Source: Tuctoria greenei
Taxonomy: Eukaryota > Streptophyta > Magnoliopsida > Poales > Poaceae
Direction of reading: 5' to 3'
NCBI GenBank assembly: GCA_036927565.1
Contig: JAYESD010000003.1
Location: forward strand, 95,155,591 to 95,219,590
Length of the DNA stretch: 64,000 nucleotides
Shown here: positions 31,876-44,568 of the stretch, piece after piece
Numbering within the stretch: position 1 is the stretch's first letter
Layout of the letters: each line of letters begins with the position of its first letter
The notes under the pieces: generated by a model
Seen by the model: the letters and a program-made list of their open reading frames with translations, nothing else
What the model was told of the DNA's origin: nothing
Databases searched by the model: none
Translations under genes and position numbers: made by a program

Positions 31876-33137
31876 TTTCCAGGTTGCCCGTGAGGTATCT
31901 TTGTTTTCCTTCCTTCCATTAGATCGATTTTTGTTTCATACCTAGAGTCCACAGAAAAGCCACAAAAAAATTAGATCGTTTTTACCACTTCCCAGACTAT
32001 AGTGCCTGCAGTTTCGTTTTTCAGTTTGCATTGTTGAGTTTGCATTCGTGTGGTTGAGTCTTGTTGCTGGTTTAGCTTTGTGTTTTTGGGTCCTAGTTAT
32101 CGTGTTTCGTCCTTGTTTTCTTGCTATTCGACACCTATTCCACAATCCCTAAATAACAAACCGATCGGCCACGTTCATCGGTTTGCCCTAGCTAGCCGCC
32201 TTGCGTGAACTCCCGCATCGCCAGCCCTAGATTAGGTGACAAACCTTTGTGCCATTCATCCTTGAATCATCACACACCACCCCATTAGTTGCTGTGCAAA
32301 TTTCCGATCGTTTTCGTATCCGATTGCGAGTTCTGTTCTCAAACCGAGTTGGAATCAATATCCAAAAAATCGTAACTCGGACAGCCTACCTTAAAACGAC
32401 CATAACTTTCGCATACGGACTCGAAATCGGACGAATTTTTTTTTCAAATTCATCTACGCGAAATTTCGCATCTGATTTTCCGCAGCGTAGCCACGTTCGG
32501 CGAAATTATATTGCCCAAATTCCCCTCGGAAGATAGGCTATCCGGCCTCCGAAGTTTCAGCACGAATTTTAAAGTATCTTCTTGATTTTTTGTAGGCCGC
32601 ATATTACATCCAATTGAACTGAAAATTTGTGTGCTTCATATCTTCGTGCTCCTGAGTAAAGAAAAAATATCAAAAAAATATTACAAAAAATAAATAAATA
32701 GTGAAGAGCACGCATATTAAAGCAATTGACCTATACCACTTGGTGCTGTTTTGTTGGTTATATCATTATGTCTTTCTTTTGCCTTGATACTTCCTTGTGT
32801 TGTGCTAGGCTCTAGGGCACTCGGTTGACCAGCAACAGTTTCCTACACTGAATACTTATTCAACTTTGTTTAGCTGTTAACGATTTTCTGCTTATTAGCC
32901 ACCATATTGTGTCATCCAAGCTCCACCTTTCTCTTGAGCATAACAGGTACCTTTGCAATCACCCCACGCTTCATTGGTTCATTTCACCGTCCACACCACC
33001 TGCTGTGTCAGTAAGAACACTTGTAAGAGTGTGGTAAGACGCTTGAGCGAGAGAGATTGTTTTCTTCCACCTTCCACAATGTCACTGTAGTTGATAGGGA
33101 TAACATATTTTTTGTTGTCTTTTGTTTTCTACTAACA
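31876..33137 (+). other. G1 untranslated leader
   Basis: About 1.26 kb between PBS and gag ATG. Mixed composition, no credible ORF. The short frame 32249-32536 has no recognisable motif. Confidence 0.6.
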
Positions 33138-33961
33138 ATGGCAGGAGAAGACAATAATGACGAATGTGTTCAACATGCTGAGTTACGTGATATGATGAAG
33201 ACCATGATGGATATGTTTGCCAAATACAACGCAGCAACGGAGGAGTCATTGGCGAACTTGACTCGCCAACTGGATGACCTTGCTCTTCGGATGAATACTT
33301 TTGAGGCTCGGTTGCCTCTCGCTGGAAGACAAGAAGACAATGCTTATGATGAACTGGAAGATCACAATAATCAGCCAAGACTGCCACTTTATCGTCGAGG
33401 TATGGGAGGTAATAATCATAACAATTATAATCGCCCTCCTGATGATCCTTTTGCTAAAGTGAAATTTACTATACCCTCTTTTTCTGGTGCTTATGATGCT
33501 GAGGCTTATCTTGATTGGGAGATGACAGTAGAGCAAAAATTTAATTCCCATCTTGTTCCTGAACAACATAGAGTTCGTCAAGCCACTAGTGAGTTTAAGG
33601 ACTTTGCTATCATATGGTGGAATGAACTTGTTAAAACTAGAACTGATCCTCCAACATGGGATAGATTAAAGGAAGCTATGCGTGTTCGATTTGTTCCTCC
33701 ATCTTTTCAGCGGGACCTTCGCAAAAAATTGCAGCATTTAGACCAAGGTAACATGTCCGTAGAGGAGTATTATCAAGAGTTACAAAAGGGTATGCTGCGT
33801 TGTGGGGTAGTAGAGGACATGGATGATAAAATAGCTCGTTTTATGGGGGGCTGAGGCGTGAAATTCAGGACATTGTTGATTACAAGGAATATGATACTGT
33901 TAACAGATTGTTTCAGCTTGCTATGTTGGCAGAAAAAGAATTGCAGGGCCGACAACAATAG
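33138..33961 (+). pseudogene. G1 gag, capsid part
   Basis: Start set at ATG 33138 (MAGEDNNDEC), which matches the gag start of G2 (MAGGANTNKD), rather than the earlier in-frame ATG at 33057. It contains a coiled coil and the Gypsy retrotransposon gag domain (FTIPSFSGAYDAEAYLDWEMTVEQKF ... WWNELVKTR ... MRVRFVPPSFQRDL). One base is missing in a G run at 33845-33850, which shifts the frame; the continuation (LRREIQDIVDYKEYDT) meets a TAG at 33959-33961 and then stays open into the knuckle and protease. Confidence 0.88.
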
Positions 33962-36028
33962 CAACAACGCACGAGGAGCAACTTCACGCCGCGTGCAGCG
34001 ACTACACCATCCAAAACAGCACCATATTCGACCCCCCGTGCAGCGACTACACCACCCAATGGCGGCCAACGAACTATACCTGCTGCTCCACCTTCTCGCG
34101 TGCCGGAAGGCAGCAAGGCGACATCATTCAAGCCTTCGTCGTCCACTCCTTCTACGGGTCATACTTCCGACATTAAGTGTCACCGCTGCCAGGGACTTGG
34201 TCATATGATGAGAGATTGCTCGAGCAAATGGGCATACATAGCACACGACGATGGCGGGTATGATAGTACTTCGGACGTTGAAGATGAAAATTCTCTTGCT
34301 ACTGACTTTACAGATCCAAATGACGAACACACCGAAGAAGAGGTACTTGGTACAGCGGCGACAGAGAACTATAGGAGTATCATTGTGCAGCGTGCCTTGA
34401 GCTCCAAAGCGGAGACCGACGACAAGCTACAACGACACAACCTCTTCCACATGTTTCTCGTCGTCAAGGACTGCCGTGTACACACTATAATTGATGGAGG
34501 TAGCTGCAATAACTTGGTGAATACGGACGTTGTCAAGAAACTCGGTTTGACAACAAGAGCACACCCTCATCCGTACCACATTCAATGGTTCAACAACAGC
34601 GGTAAGGTTCGGGTAACACAAACAGCGAGAATACATTTTTCAATTGGTTCATACCATGATTTTGCTGATTTTGATGTTGTTCCTATGGATGCTTGTTCTC
34701 TTTTATTGGGTCGTCCTTGGGAATTTGATACAGATGCTATTCATCATGGTAGAACCAATAAATATACTCTCATGCATAAGGGAAAGAAAATAATTTTGCT
34801 CCCCATGACTCCTGCTGAAATTGTGCATTTTGAGAAGAGTAAAATTCATGAGGGCAAAGCAACAAAATTAGAATCTGAAAAACAGCAAGTTATTAAGTTA
34901 AAATCACCATTGTTGCTCGCAACTAAATCTGAACTTGCTGATTTATTCGATGCTAAGGGGATGTGCTATGCTTTAGTTTGCAAAGAAGCCATGTTTTCAC
35001 TTCATGAATTGTCTATTGCATTGCCCCCTGTTGTTGCTAACCTTTTGCAAGAGTTTGAGGATGTGTTTCCCTCCGAGATACCCCCTGGTTTACCACCGAT
35101 GAGAGGCATTGAACACAAGATCGATTTGATTCCAGGAGCAAGTTTGCCAAATCGTGCAGCATACAGGGTGAATCCACAAGAAACTAAGGAAATTCAGCGA
35201 CAAGTCCAAGATCTTTTGGACCACGGGTACATTCGTGAAAGCCTTAGCCCTTGTTCCGTTCCTGTTCTTTTGGTTCCTAAGAAAGATGGTAGTTGGCGCA
35301 TGTGTGTTGATTGTCGAGCGATTAATAACATCACCATTCGATATCGTTATCCTATTCCTCGATTAGATGACATGCTTGATGAATTGAGTGGTGCTATCAT
35401 CTTCACAAAAATTGACTTGCGTAGTGGTTACCATCAAATTAGAATGGCACTAGGAGATGAATGGAAAACTGCATTTAAAACCAAGTTTGGACATTATGAG
35501 TGGTTAGTCATGCCTTTTGGTTTAACTAATGCACCCAACACCTTTATGCGATTAATGAACGAGGTTTTACGTGCTTTCATTGGACAATTTGTGGTGGTTT
35601 ACTTCGATGATATCCTCATTTACAGCAAGTCATATGATGAACATCTTGATCATTTACATGTTGTTTTTACTGTTTTGAGAGATGCACGTTTGTTTGGTAA
35701 CCTCGAAAAGTGCGTCTTTTGCACCAATCGAGTCTCGTTTCTTGGCTATGTCGTTTCCTCGCAGGGAATTGAGATGGATGAGGCCAAAATTGAAGCAATC
35801 ACCAGCTGGCCAGCCCCAACAACCGTCACACAGGTTCGTAGTTTTCTTGGTCTTGCAGGTTTTTATCGGCGCTTTGTGCGGGATTTCAGCACCATTGCAG
35901 CACCTCTACATGAGCTAACGAAGAAGGGAGTTCCATTTCGATGGGGCGAACAGTAGCAGCAAGCTTTTGATGCTCTCAAATCGAAGCTTACACAAGCACT
36001 GTTGCTACAACTTCCTGATTTTGACAAG
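33962..36028 (+). pseudogene. G1 pol, first part: zinc knuckle, protease, reverse transcriptase
   Basis: In the shifted frame: CCHC knuckle CHRCQGLGHMMRDC (34178-34219), protease around IIDGGSCNN (about 34488-34515), then a complete RT (PVLLVPKKDGSWRMCVDCRAIN, DLRSGYHQIRM, MPFGLTNAP, catalytic YFDD at 35600-35611, FLGYVVSSQGI). A TAG at 35954-35956 stops it just before RNase H. The sequence is then cut at 36028 by K1, inside LLQLPDFDK. Confidence 0.9.
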
Positions 36029-37944
36029 TGTAAGACCTATGTGTGCTGAATACATTGGCTTGTAGTGAATACACTTGGCTTTGATGATAAAAGTTTTAAA
36101 TATCACCAAAACACCTTTTTATCAAGGTCCGACTCTAGCTCTGAGCTACAGCAAGGTCCGACGGTAGGTCCGACTTGTTTTGGGTAGCTCCGGCTACGTT
36201 AGATGCTAGGTTCGGCTTCTTGGTAAGGTCCGACTAGTTTTGGTTAGCTCCGGTGAGCTTTATCTTTAGCTCCGGTATGTCTTTGTTAGCTCCGGTATGT
36301 CTTTATTAGCTCCGGCATGTCCTTGATAGCTTCGACATATATTTGATAGCTCCGACATGTTTTTGCTAAGCTCTGACTTACTTTGTTCTAGCTCCGGTTT
36401 TGGGTTGAATAGTTCCGTACTAGTTTTGGTAAGCTCCGGCGCTAGGTTCTACTAGCTTTTGTTAGCTCCGGCTCAAGCTCCGGGTTGCTCTGGCAAGGTC
36501 CGGAACTTGACCGCAGTGTTTCTGCTTAGCTTCGGCTCAAGCTTCGGGTTGCTCTGGCAAGGTCCGGAACTTGACCGAAGTGCTTCTGCTTTTCATTTGC
36601 AATGTTTTGTACTTGCTTTACAAGATTGGAAAGATTGCTTAGTATTCATTTGCTAAGTTTTTGGTGTGTTTTGGATGATACGGCTGATATCGTTTCTAAT
36701 GTGGTTTTGCAACATGCTTATGTGAGGTTCTCATGTAAGGTGTTGTGTTCGGAACTAACGTGAGTCAAGTCGAGGACTTGGGCTCGTATGGATTGGTAGT
36801 TTGTTCATGTGCAGGTGTTGCCTGAGTTCAATTCATGGCTGGTGACAGGATCCATTGGACTAGTCTCAGGAGGAGATGAGGTTCCAACAACCAAGTTCGG
36901 GAGGAACTGTGGTTGAGCGGGTCAGGAGGTCGCACAGGATGATTGAATCAAGGGCAGTGCATATTTAGGTCGAAGGAAGGTGTTCGCACGTATGCATGCG
37001 GTGCATGATGTGGCAATATGCTTCTAGAGACGGATTATGGAAGGAAGATCTGATCGGAAGGATCAGATCGTATCGGTTGAAGACTTTGGCTGCGGCGGAG
37101 TCGGTTATGGCTCGGTATGGGAAGTATCGAGTTGGTTATGTTAGGATTTCGTGTGTATCACGAATTTGAGTTGTTTAGGAATGTGGGATACGTTACTAAG
37201 GTGTTTGGAAGTCTTAAGATTGCTTCTATCTGTGTAAAGAAGAATCTTGAGCAGTTATGGAAAGTTAGGATTGTTATCGGATTAGGATTGGAGTCCTAGT
37301 TGAGATTGGGATGGCCTAAGGGCTGGTTATATAAGCAAGGGAAGGCCAAAGCTCGTGGTAGACGACTTTGGGGCTGTTCCTCTTGTGTTCTATTGAATAA
37401 AATTCGTAGTTTGAAGGAACTTTTGTGCCTTGTTCGTCCGACTTGTTCCAGACAAGTTTTACTCGTCGAGTTTCTGGACAGCACTACCTTTCGTCGGTGG
37501 TTTTATCATAACTCGAGTTCTACAGATCCAATTGATGTGATTCTTTTTGGGTTGTCTTAACAACTTGATTATATATCATCCGTCAAAATTTCACGGTCAT
37601 TGGATTTGTGGTTTTTGATCTACACGAGTTTCTTTGAAGCACTCCAGAAACTGTTTTTCTCAGGTAGGTCAGATTGACCAGTGTTTGATCTTTTGATCAT
37701 AACTTGAGTTGTTCTCGACGGATTTGAGTAATTCTTTTTGTGTTGTCTTCGTGACTTGATTCTCTCTGATATATATCACTTTTGTCATGGTGAAACACGT
37801 TTAGATTAGTCTCATACACGATTTCTTTAACAGATCGTTTTTCTACCCAAGGGATTAGGGTTTTATTGTTTCCGCTGCGTAAGATTTTTAAATCTACCAT
37901 TCACCCCCCCTCTGGTAGCTTTTCACGTGCTCTTCGATCCTACA
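36029..37944 (+). repeat. K1 5' LTR
   Basis: 1916 bp, TGTAAGACC ... GATCCTACA. The first 550 bp contain about 20 copies of AGCTCCGG/AGGTCCGA-type octamers (36120-36570). TATATAAG at 37328-37335. Confidence 0.95.
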
Positions 37945-37946
37945 AT

Positions 37947-37958
37947 TGGTATCAGAGC
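37947..37958 (+). promoter_or_regulatory. K1 primer binding site (initiator Met-tRNA)
   Basis: TGGTATCAGAGC, two bases after the LTR. Confidence 0.95.
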
Positions 37959-38006
37959 CACGGTGCTCTAATCTTTGTGATTTGCACGTGTTTTTGACTA
38001 ATCATC

Positions 38007-40397
38007 ATGGAGAAGTACTCCGCCAAACCTTGTGTGTTTGCTGGTATTGATTTCTAGGTTTGGAAGGCACGCATGGAGGCCTTCATCCAGGCGCAAGGCT
38101 TCGCAATATGGGAAAAGGTGTACAAACCTTATGAAGTCCCGCCTAACGATCAAGTTACGGCTACGAACCTCCGGGATGTCGACAACAACAACAAAGCCCG
38201 AAACTTGATCATCCAAGGACTCACTCAAAGCGACTTTGATCATGTCGCGCACCTCTGATCAGCATACGATGTTTCGAGAGCTCTCTGTGATTATCATGAA
38301 GGCTCCAACACAATCAAGGAGGTAAAACAAGATATGTTCAAGAAAGAATATATGCGCTTTGAGATGCAACCAGGTGAGTCAATCGATGACCTCTTTGCTC
38401 GGTTCAATAAAATTCTCAGCAACTTACGTAGTGTCAATGTTAATTTTTCTGATGCTGAGAATGCTAGACAACTTCTTAGTGCATTAGACATGTCAGTTTG
38501 GGAGATGAAAGTAACATCCATTCGTGAATCAACTATCATGAGTTCTCTTACATTATATGTACTTTATTCTAAACTAAAAACTCATGAAATTGACATCCTA
38601 GCACGTAAGAACCCAAACAAGTCTATTGCATTTGTCTCACAACGAGATATGTCTAGCTCCGGTCAATCATCATCCTGCAATACTCTTGCTTTGTTGTCCT
38701 CACTAACCCTGGAACAGATCGAAGAATTTCCAGAAGAGGAGTTGGCACTCATCTCTACTAGATTCTCAAAAGCATTGCAAAATGTGAGAACTAGAAGGAG
38801 AGGAAGCTCCGGACCTCAACGCTGTTTTGAATGTGGTAAGTCAGGACACTTTCGTACAGAATGCCCTAAACTTTCAGGTCCGACCACCTGGGAAGAAAAA
38901 CAAAGCAAGGTCCGGACCTCCTCTGGAAATTCCAACAAGAAAAAGAAGGGTACCATAGGACGCAAGATGATCAACAGCTTCATCACCGCGCTTCAAGAGC
39001 TCAGTTCAAGTGACATTGACTTTGAAAGTGATGAAGAGAATGATGACTTGGCCAAATTATGCTTCATGGCGGGCAAAGCAAGATCAAGATCAAGTCAGGA
39101 GGAAGCAGAACACAACAGTGATGATGATGAGGTATGTTCTACCTGCAATGAAATGTGTGATGCTATTTCTCGTGCAACTATTATTGTCAAGAAAAAGGAC
39201 AAAAAGCTTAGGGATAATGCTGCTAAAATTGAATCACTAGAATCTGAAATTAACCGTTTAAAAACTTTGATTCCTAGTGATGATGCATGTCCCTCATGTG
39301 ACTTAATCTATGAACAATTGTCCTCCCTAAGAAGTGCACATTCCTCCACTCTAGACAGACTTGATGAAGAAATTGAAAAGAACAAAAAGCTTGCTGCAGT
39401 TAATGATAAAAACTTAAAAGATGCTTCTTGTTCTACAGATGATTTGCATTGTTCTGCATGTGAAAATCTTTATAAGAAACTAAAAGATGCAATGAATGAA
39501 ATTTCCATTCTGAACAATGCTTTACGATCTCATGAAGTTAAAAATTGTTCCAATTGCAAACTAAAAGGAAAAACTTCATGTGCAAACTGCCTAGACTTGT
39601 CTAAGAAACTTGATGACATGAATAGGACACTAGGTCGATTTTGTAATGGGAATAAGAATCTAAACTTGCTGCTGAATTCTTCCAAGTTTTGCAAAGATAA
39701 AACTGGTTTAGGTTTTTATTCTCATTCTCATGCTAAGGCACATCCACCTAAAATTGTAAAGTCATTAGGAAGTGGTTTGATTCAAACAGTTCCTAAACAA
39801 AAAGGAGTGGTTTTCAAATCTGCAGGAGTGCTTTCTAATTCTGTTTCTAATGTTGGGTGCTCATCGAGACATGATTACAAAATTAAGTTTCATTGTACCT
39901 ACTGTGGTAGAGATGGTCATGTCATAGATTTTTGTTATAGACTAGCTAAACAACAGAAAAGGGAAAGAATGTCTGCTAGATCTCATAACTTTCATGCTAA
40001 ACCGAAAATTAGAAACATGCAACCTGCTTTAGTGAGTCAGAAATTTGAAAAGGTAGCTTCCGGACCCTCTGGTAAGAAATCCGCAAAAGCAGCTTTGATA
40101 GTTCCGATAGCTCCGAGAGCTCCCGGATCTTCTGTTATTCCCTCTGGAGCTTCAGTTTTTGCCTCCGGACCTTCTGCTTTTACCTCCGGAGCTACTGGTT
40201 TTCACTCTAAACAAGTAACCACTTCTAAATCAACTGTTAAGAACAGAAAACCTCAATCTTTGACTCATAAACCTGCTGTTTTATCTCAGCTTTCGCGTGT
40301 TTTTCCTGTTGCACGTCGCGTGACTCAGTACTGGATTCCTAAATGCCTTTTGACTAACCTCAGTATTGAGTCATCGACGTATTGTGCCTCTATGTAG
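38007..40397 (+). pseudogene. K1 gag with CXXC-bearing coiled coil
   Basis: ATG at 38007, with in-frame stops TAG (38055-38057) and TGA (38256-38258), then open to TAG 40395-40397. Capsid/UBN2-like region (VWKARMEAFIQAQGFAIWEKV ... EYMRFEMQPGESIDDLFARF), CCHC knuckle CFECGKSGHFRTEC (38823-38864), acidic linker, long coiled coil (about 39120-39640) with five CXXC motifs (CSTC 39134, CPSC 39288, CSAC 39450, CSNC 39546, CANC 39579), second knuckle CTYCGRDGHVIDFC (39894-39935), then a basic Ser/Pro/Gly-rich tail. Two knuckles and a coiled coil also mark the S1 gag. Confidence 0.88.
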
Positions 40398-43300
40398 GAT
40401 ACATGTTTGAGGAAGGAGAACATTTGGATTGTGGATTCAGGTTGCTCACGCCACATGACTGGTAACAAAGATTGGTTCTCCTCCCTCTCTTTTGTATCAC
40501 GTGTAGAAAATGTTACTTTTGCCGATAATTCTTCAACTCCTATAATTGCTAAGGGTCCGATTAGAGTAAATGATCACTACACTTTGAAAGATGTGGCACT
40601 TGTCAAAAATTTGAAATACAACTTGCTTTCTGTTTCACAATTGCTAGATGAAAATCTAGAAATTATTTTCAATAAAAACTGCTGCAAAGTTGTAGGTTCA
40701 AACAGTGAGCTTATTTTTAACATGTCTCGGTTTGGAAGAGTTTTTAAAGCTGATTTTGATATGTCTTCCTCTAAGCATAGGTGTCTAGTTGCTAATGATT
40801 CAAAGGACTTATATTTTTGGCATCGTAGACTTGGTCACGTAGGTTTTGATCACCTAACGTGTGTTAGTGCTCTTGATCGCATACGTGGGCTGCCTAAGCT
40901 TAAAGGGGACAAAGAAATTGTGTGCTCTTCTTGTAGACATGCTAAGATGGTTGCAGGTTCACATACTCCTCTCACAATGATCATGTCAACTGAACCATGT
41001 CAACTTTTGCATCTTGACACCGTAGGACCCTCACGTGTTCAATCCTTTGGAGGTAAATGGTATGCTCTTGTTATTGTTGATGATTATTCAAGATATTCTT
41101 GGGTGTATTTTATGGCGTCTAAGAATGAAGTTTTTAGTCACTTTAGAACTTTATTTCTTAGATTATCAATTGATCACCCAGGATCATTAAAAGCAATTAG
41201 AAGTGATAATGGAACTGAATTTAGAAATCAATTCTTTGATCACTTTTGTGCTGAAAATAGAATAGATCATCAATTTTCTTCACCATATGTACCTCAACAA
41301 AATGGTGTTGTAGAAAGAAAGAACAGAACCTTAGTTGAGATGGCTAGGACTATGCTTGATGAATATCAAACTCCTAGGAAATTTTGGGCTGATGCGTTAG
41401 CAACCGCTTGTTATGTCTCAAATCGTGTTTTCTTGCGTGCTAAGCTATGTAAAACACCATATGAGCTTCGGTTTGGACATAGGCCTAGTGTTACACACTT
41501 TCGGGTCTTTGGTTGCAAATGCTTTGTTAAGAAACATGGTAATCTTGATAAATTTGAACCTAGATCCATTGATGGCATGTTTCTTGGTTATCCATCTCAT
41601 ACTAGAGGCTACCGTGTGCTTTTACTTGACACTAACAAAATTATGGAGACTTGTGAAGTGTCTTTTGATGAAGCTAGCCCAGGTACTAGCTCCGGTGTTG
41701 CAGGACCAGATTCGTATCCTCAGGGGGAGGGTATTTTTGAAGATGAAGAAGAGCCGGTGATACTGCCTGGTAGTTCCGAAGTTGACACGTGTCCAGCTCC
41801 GGACATTGAACAAGCTCTGGCTATCACCTCTGCTGGTTCTGATCGTCCACAAGTCACAAGCTCATCAATCTACAATGAACCTAATGAAGAAGAAGCTTGT
41901 GAGACATCTGCTCCCCTACGTTTTTACAAAGATCATCCCCCACATCAGATGATTGGAAGCTTGCACGAACGAGTCACACGGTCCAGGTTTTGCGATCCAA
42001 ACACTCATGCTCATTCTGCTTTTGTTGCTTCTTTTGAACCTAAAGATATATCACACGCACTCACTAATGAATCTTGGATTATTGCCATGCAAGAAGAGTT
42101 AGAAAATTTTGAAAGAAATAATGTTTGGAAACTTGTACCTCCACCTCATGGTCACACCTTAATTGGAACTAAATGGGTTTTTAAAAATAAGCAAAGTGAG
42201 GATGGGGTTGTGGTTAGGAATAAGGCTAGGTTGGTTGCTCAAGGTTTCACTCAAGTTGAAGGTCTAGATTTTGATGAAACTTTTGCTCCTGTCGCTAGAT
42301 TAGAAGCCATAAGAATTTTGTTAGCTTTTGCAGCATCTAAAGGTTTTAAGCTATATCAAATGGATGTTAAAAGTGCTTTTCTTAATGGCTACATAGATGA
42401 GGAGGTTTATGTCAAACAACCACCAGGTTTTGAAAATCCAGATTTTCCTAATCATGTTTACAAACTGTCCAAAGCCTTATATGGTCTCAAACAAGCCCCT
42501 AGAGCATGGTATGATAGGTTAAAAACATTCTTACTTGAAAAGGGGTTTACAATGGGCAAGGTTGATAAAACTCTTTTTGTGCTTAAGCATGGCAATGACT
42601 CATTATTCGTTCAAGTGTATGTGGATGATATTATCTTTGGTTGTGCTTCTCATGATCTTGTGTCCAAGTTTTCAGCAATGATGAGTTCCGAATTTGAAAT
42701 GAGTATGATGGGTGAACTCACTTACTTTTTGGGGCTGCAAATCAAGCAAACCAAGTAGGGTACCTTTGTGCATCAAACGAAGTATACCAAAGATCTCCTA
42801 AGACGCTTCAACATGGACAAAAGCAAGCCTCTTCGGACACCAATGGGAACAGCAACAACACTTGAACTTGATGAAGATGGTGAACCCGTGGATCAAAAAG
42901 AATATAGAAGCATGATCGGATCACTTTTGTACCTTACGGCATCAAGACCGGACATACAATTCAGCGTATGTCTTTGTGCACGGTTTCAAGCTTCCCCACG
43001 TGTTTCACATCGTCAAGCCGTAAAAAGGATTCTCAGGTACTTACATGGAACCCAAGAATTTGGCATTTTTCTTCCTTCTTCCTCAACCGTTACTTTGAAA
43101 GCTTTTTCGGATGCCGATTTTGGGGGTTGTAGGATTGATAGGAAAAGTACTTCCGGTGCTTGTCATTTTCTTGGTAATTCTCTTGTTGCTTGGTCCTCTA
43201 GAAAACAAAGTTCAGTTGCACAATCCACAGCCGAATCTGAATATGTAGCTGCTGCTAGTGCTTGCTCACAAATTCTTTGGATTGTTCAAACACTTAAGGA

Positions 43301-43571
43301 CTATGGGGTTGATCTAGATAGTGTTCCACTATTTTGTGATAACACTAGTGCTATTTGCATTGCCAAAAACCCCGTGCAACATTCTAGAACTAAGCACATT
43401 GACATTAGGTACCACTTTCTCCGAGATAATGTTGAAAAAGGAAACATTGTGCTTCACCATGTAGATACCGAACAACAATTGGCTGACATTTTTACAAAAC
43501 CTTTGGATTTCACTCGTTTTTGTTATATTCGTAGTGAAATAGGGGTTATGCACCCTCATGGCTTAAATTGA
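40398..43571 (+). pseudogene. K1 pol: protease, integrase, RT, RNase H (one in-frame stop)
   Basis: Same frame as gag, separated only by the TAG at 40395. Protease with intact D-S-G (WIVDSGCSRHMTG, 40422 on); integrase HHCC zinc domain (HRRLGH ... CSSCRHAK) and D,D,E core (LHLDTVGP, DNGTEF, YVPQQNGVVERKN); RT from about 42070 with WVFKNK, FLNGYIDEEVYVKQPPGF and YVDD at 42618-42629; RNase H to 43571 (LLYLTASRPDI, DADFGGCRIDRKSTSG, TAESEYVAA, HIDIRYHFLRD). A single TAG at 42756-42758 truncates the product after YFLGLQIKQTK; the frame reopens at once. Confidence 0.93.
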
Positions 43572-44568
43572 GGGGGAGTTTTTGAAACTTGGGAAGTCTG
43601 TGTGTGAATCTGAAATTAAAATAATATGAGCATAGTATTTCATACATATATGACTCTGTGATTCCTTTTACATGCTGAAAGTTCTTACTACATTACTCGT
43701 GTTATACATTTTGTAGTTTTTGCCATGTCTAGTAATTGGAATAATTACTTACACTAAATCTGGTCATGGTCGAACTTTCTTGCTGTTTTGAACTTGTTGC
43801 ATGCTCACAAATGCTTTTAATCATAAAGAATTAATCAAGTAATCAACTCACATGTTGAGTTTTTATGAACAAATATAATTTGAGAAAAGATCAAGAGAAT
43901 ATGCATGCATCGCACTTCTTCTTTTGAGATGGCTTGTCATTGCACTCAGATATGAACTTGGAAGAAGTTGTGTATGACTAAAACCATGTCCTTAAGCTTC
44001 TGATTGTCAAGTGACATAGGCTTGGCTTGGTTGGTTAGAATAAGGCAGACGCGCATATAATCTCTTGCAAATATCATATGATATAAATTTATGCTTTGAA
44101 AAATAGTATAATGCAACAACTAGTGTCATGCTTTCAAGTTTTTAAATAGTTAAGTTTGTAAGATCATGACTTGCTTAAATTGAAAAATTACATTTGATCT
44201 CTAGCATGGCTTACACTACCTTATGTATTTCCTTGATGTGATAATGTAAGGTACTTGATAGTATGACTTGGATGAGCTTTGTTTATATGTATATGTTATA
44301 ATATGCTCATAACAACTAAAGGGGGAGAGATAAATTGTTAATATGCTCATGACTTGTTGAATACATTGTCAAAGGGGGAGAGATTTTCATTTAAAAGAAA
44401 GAGAATATGGGCATAAGGAGAGATAATAAAGGGGGAGAGATTTTCATTTTCTTCTCTTTTTACTTTTGATTTACAAAGGGGGAGAAATCGTTTTCAAAAA
44501 CTTTTATGTGAAAAAGCCAATGTTCGGATTTTAAATGGTGTTGCCAATGCATTCATCAAGGGGGAGAT
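43572..44568 (+). promoter_or_regulatory. K1 3' noncoding region with repeated polypurine tracts
   Basis: No ORF in the place where S1 has its env-like gene. AAAGGGGGAGAGAT-type tracts recur near 44320, 44374, 44428 and 44475 before the LTR-adjacent AAGGGGGAGAT (44558-44568). The region is conserved in K2 (62039-63038). Confidence 0.78.

Noticed and set aside
36459..36656. Short ORFs in K1 and its twin LTR (also 44999-45196)
   Set aside because: They lie in LTR repeats (AGCTCCGG octamers) and carry no protein signature.
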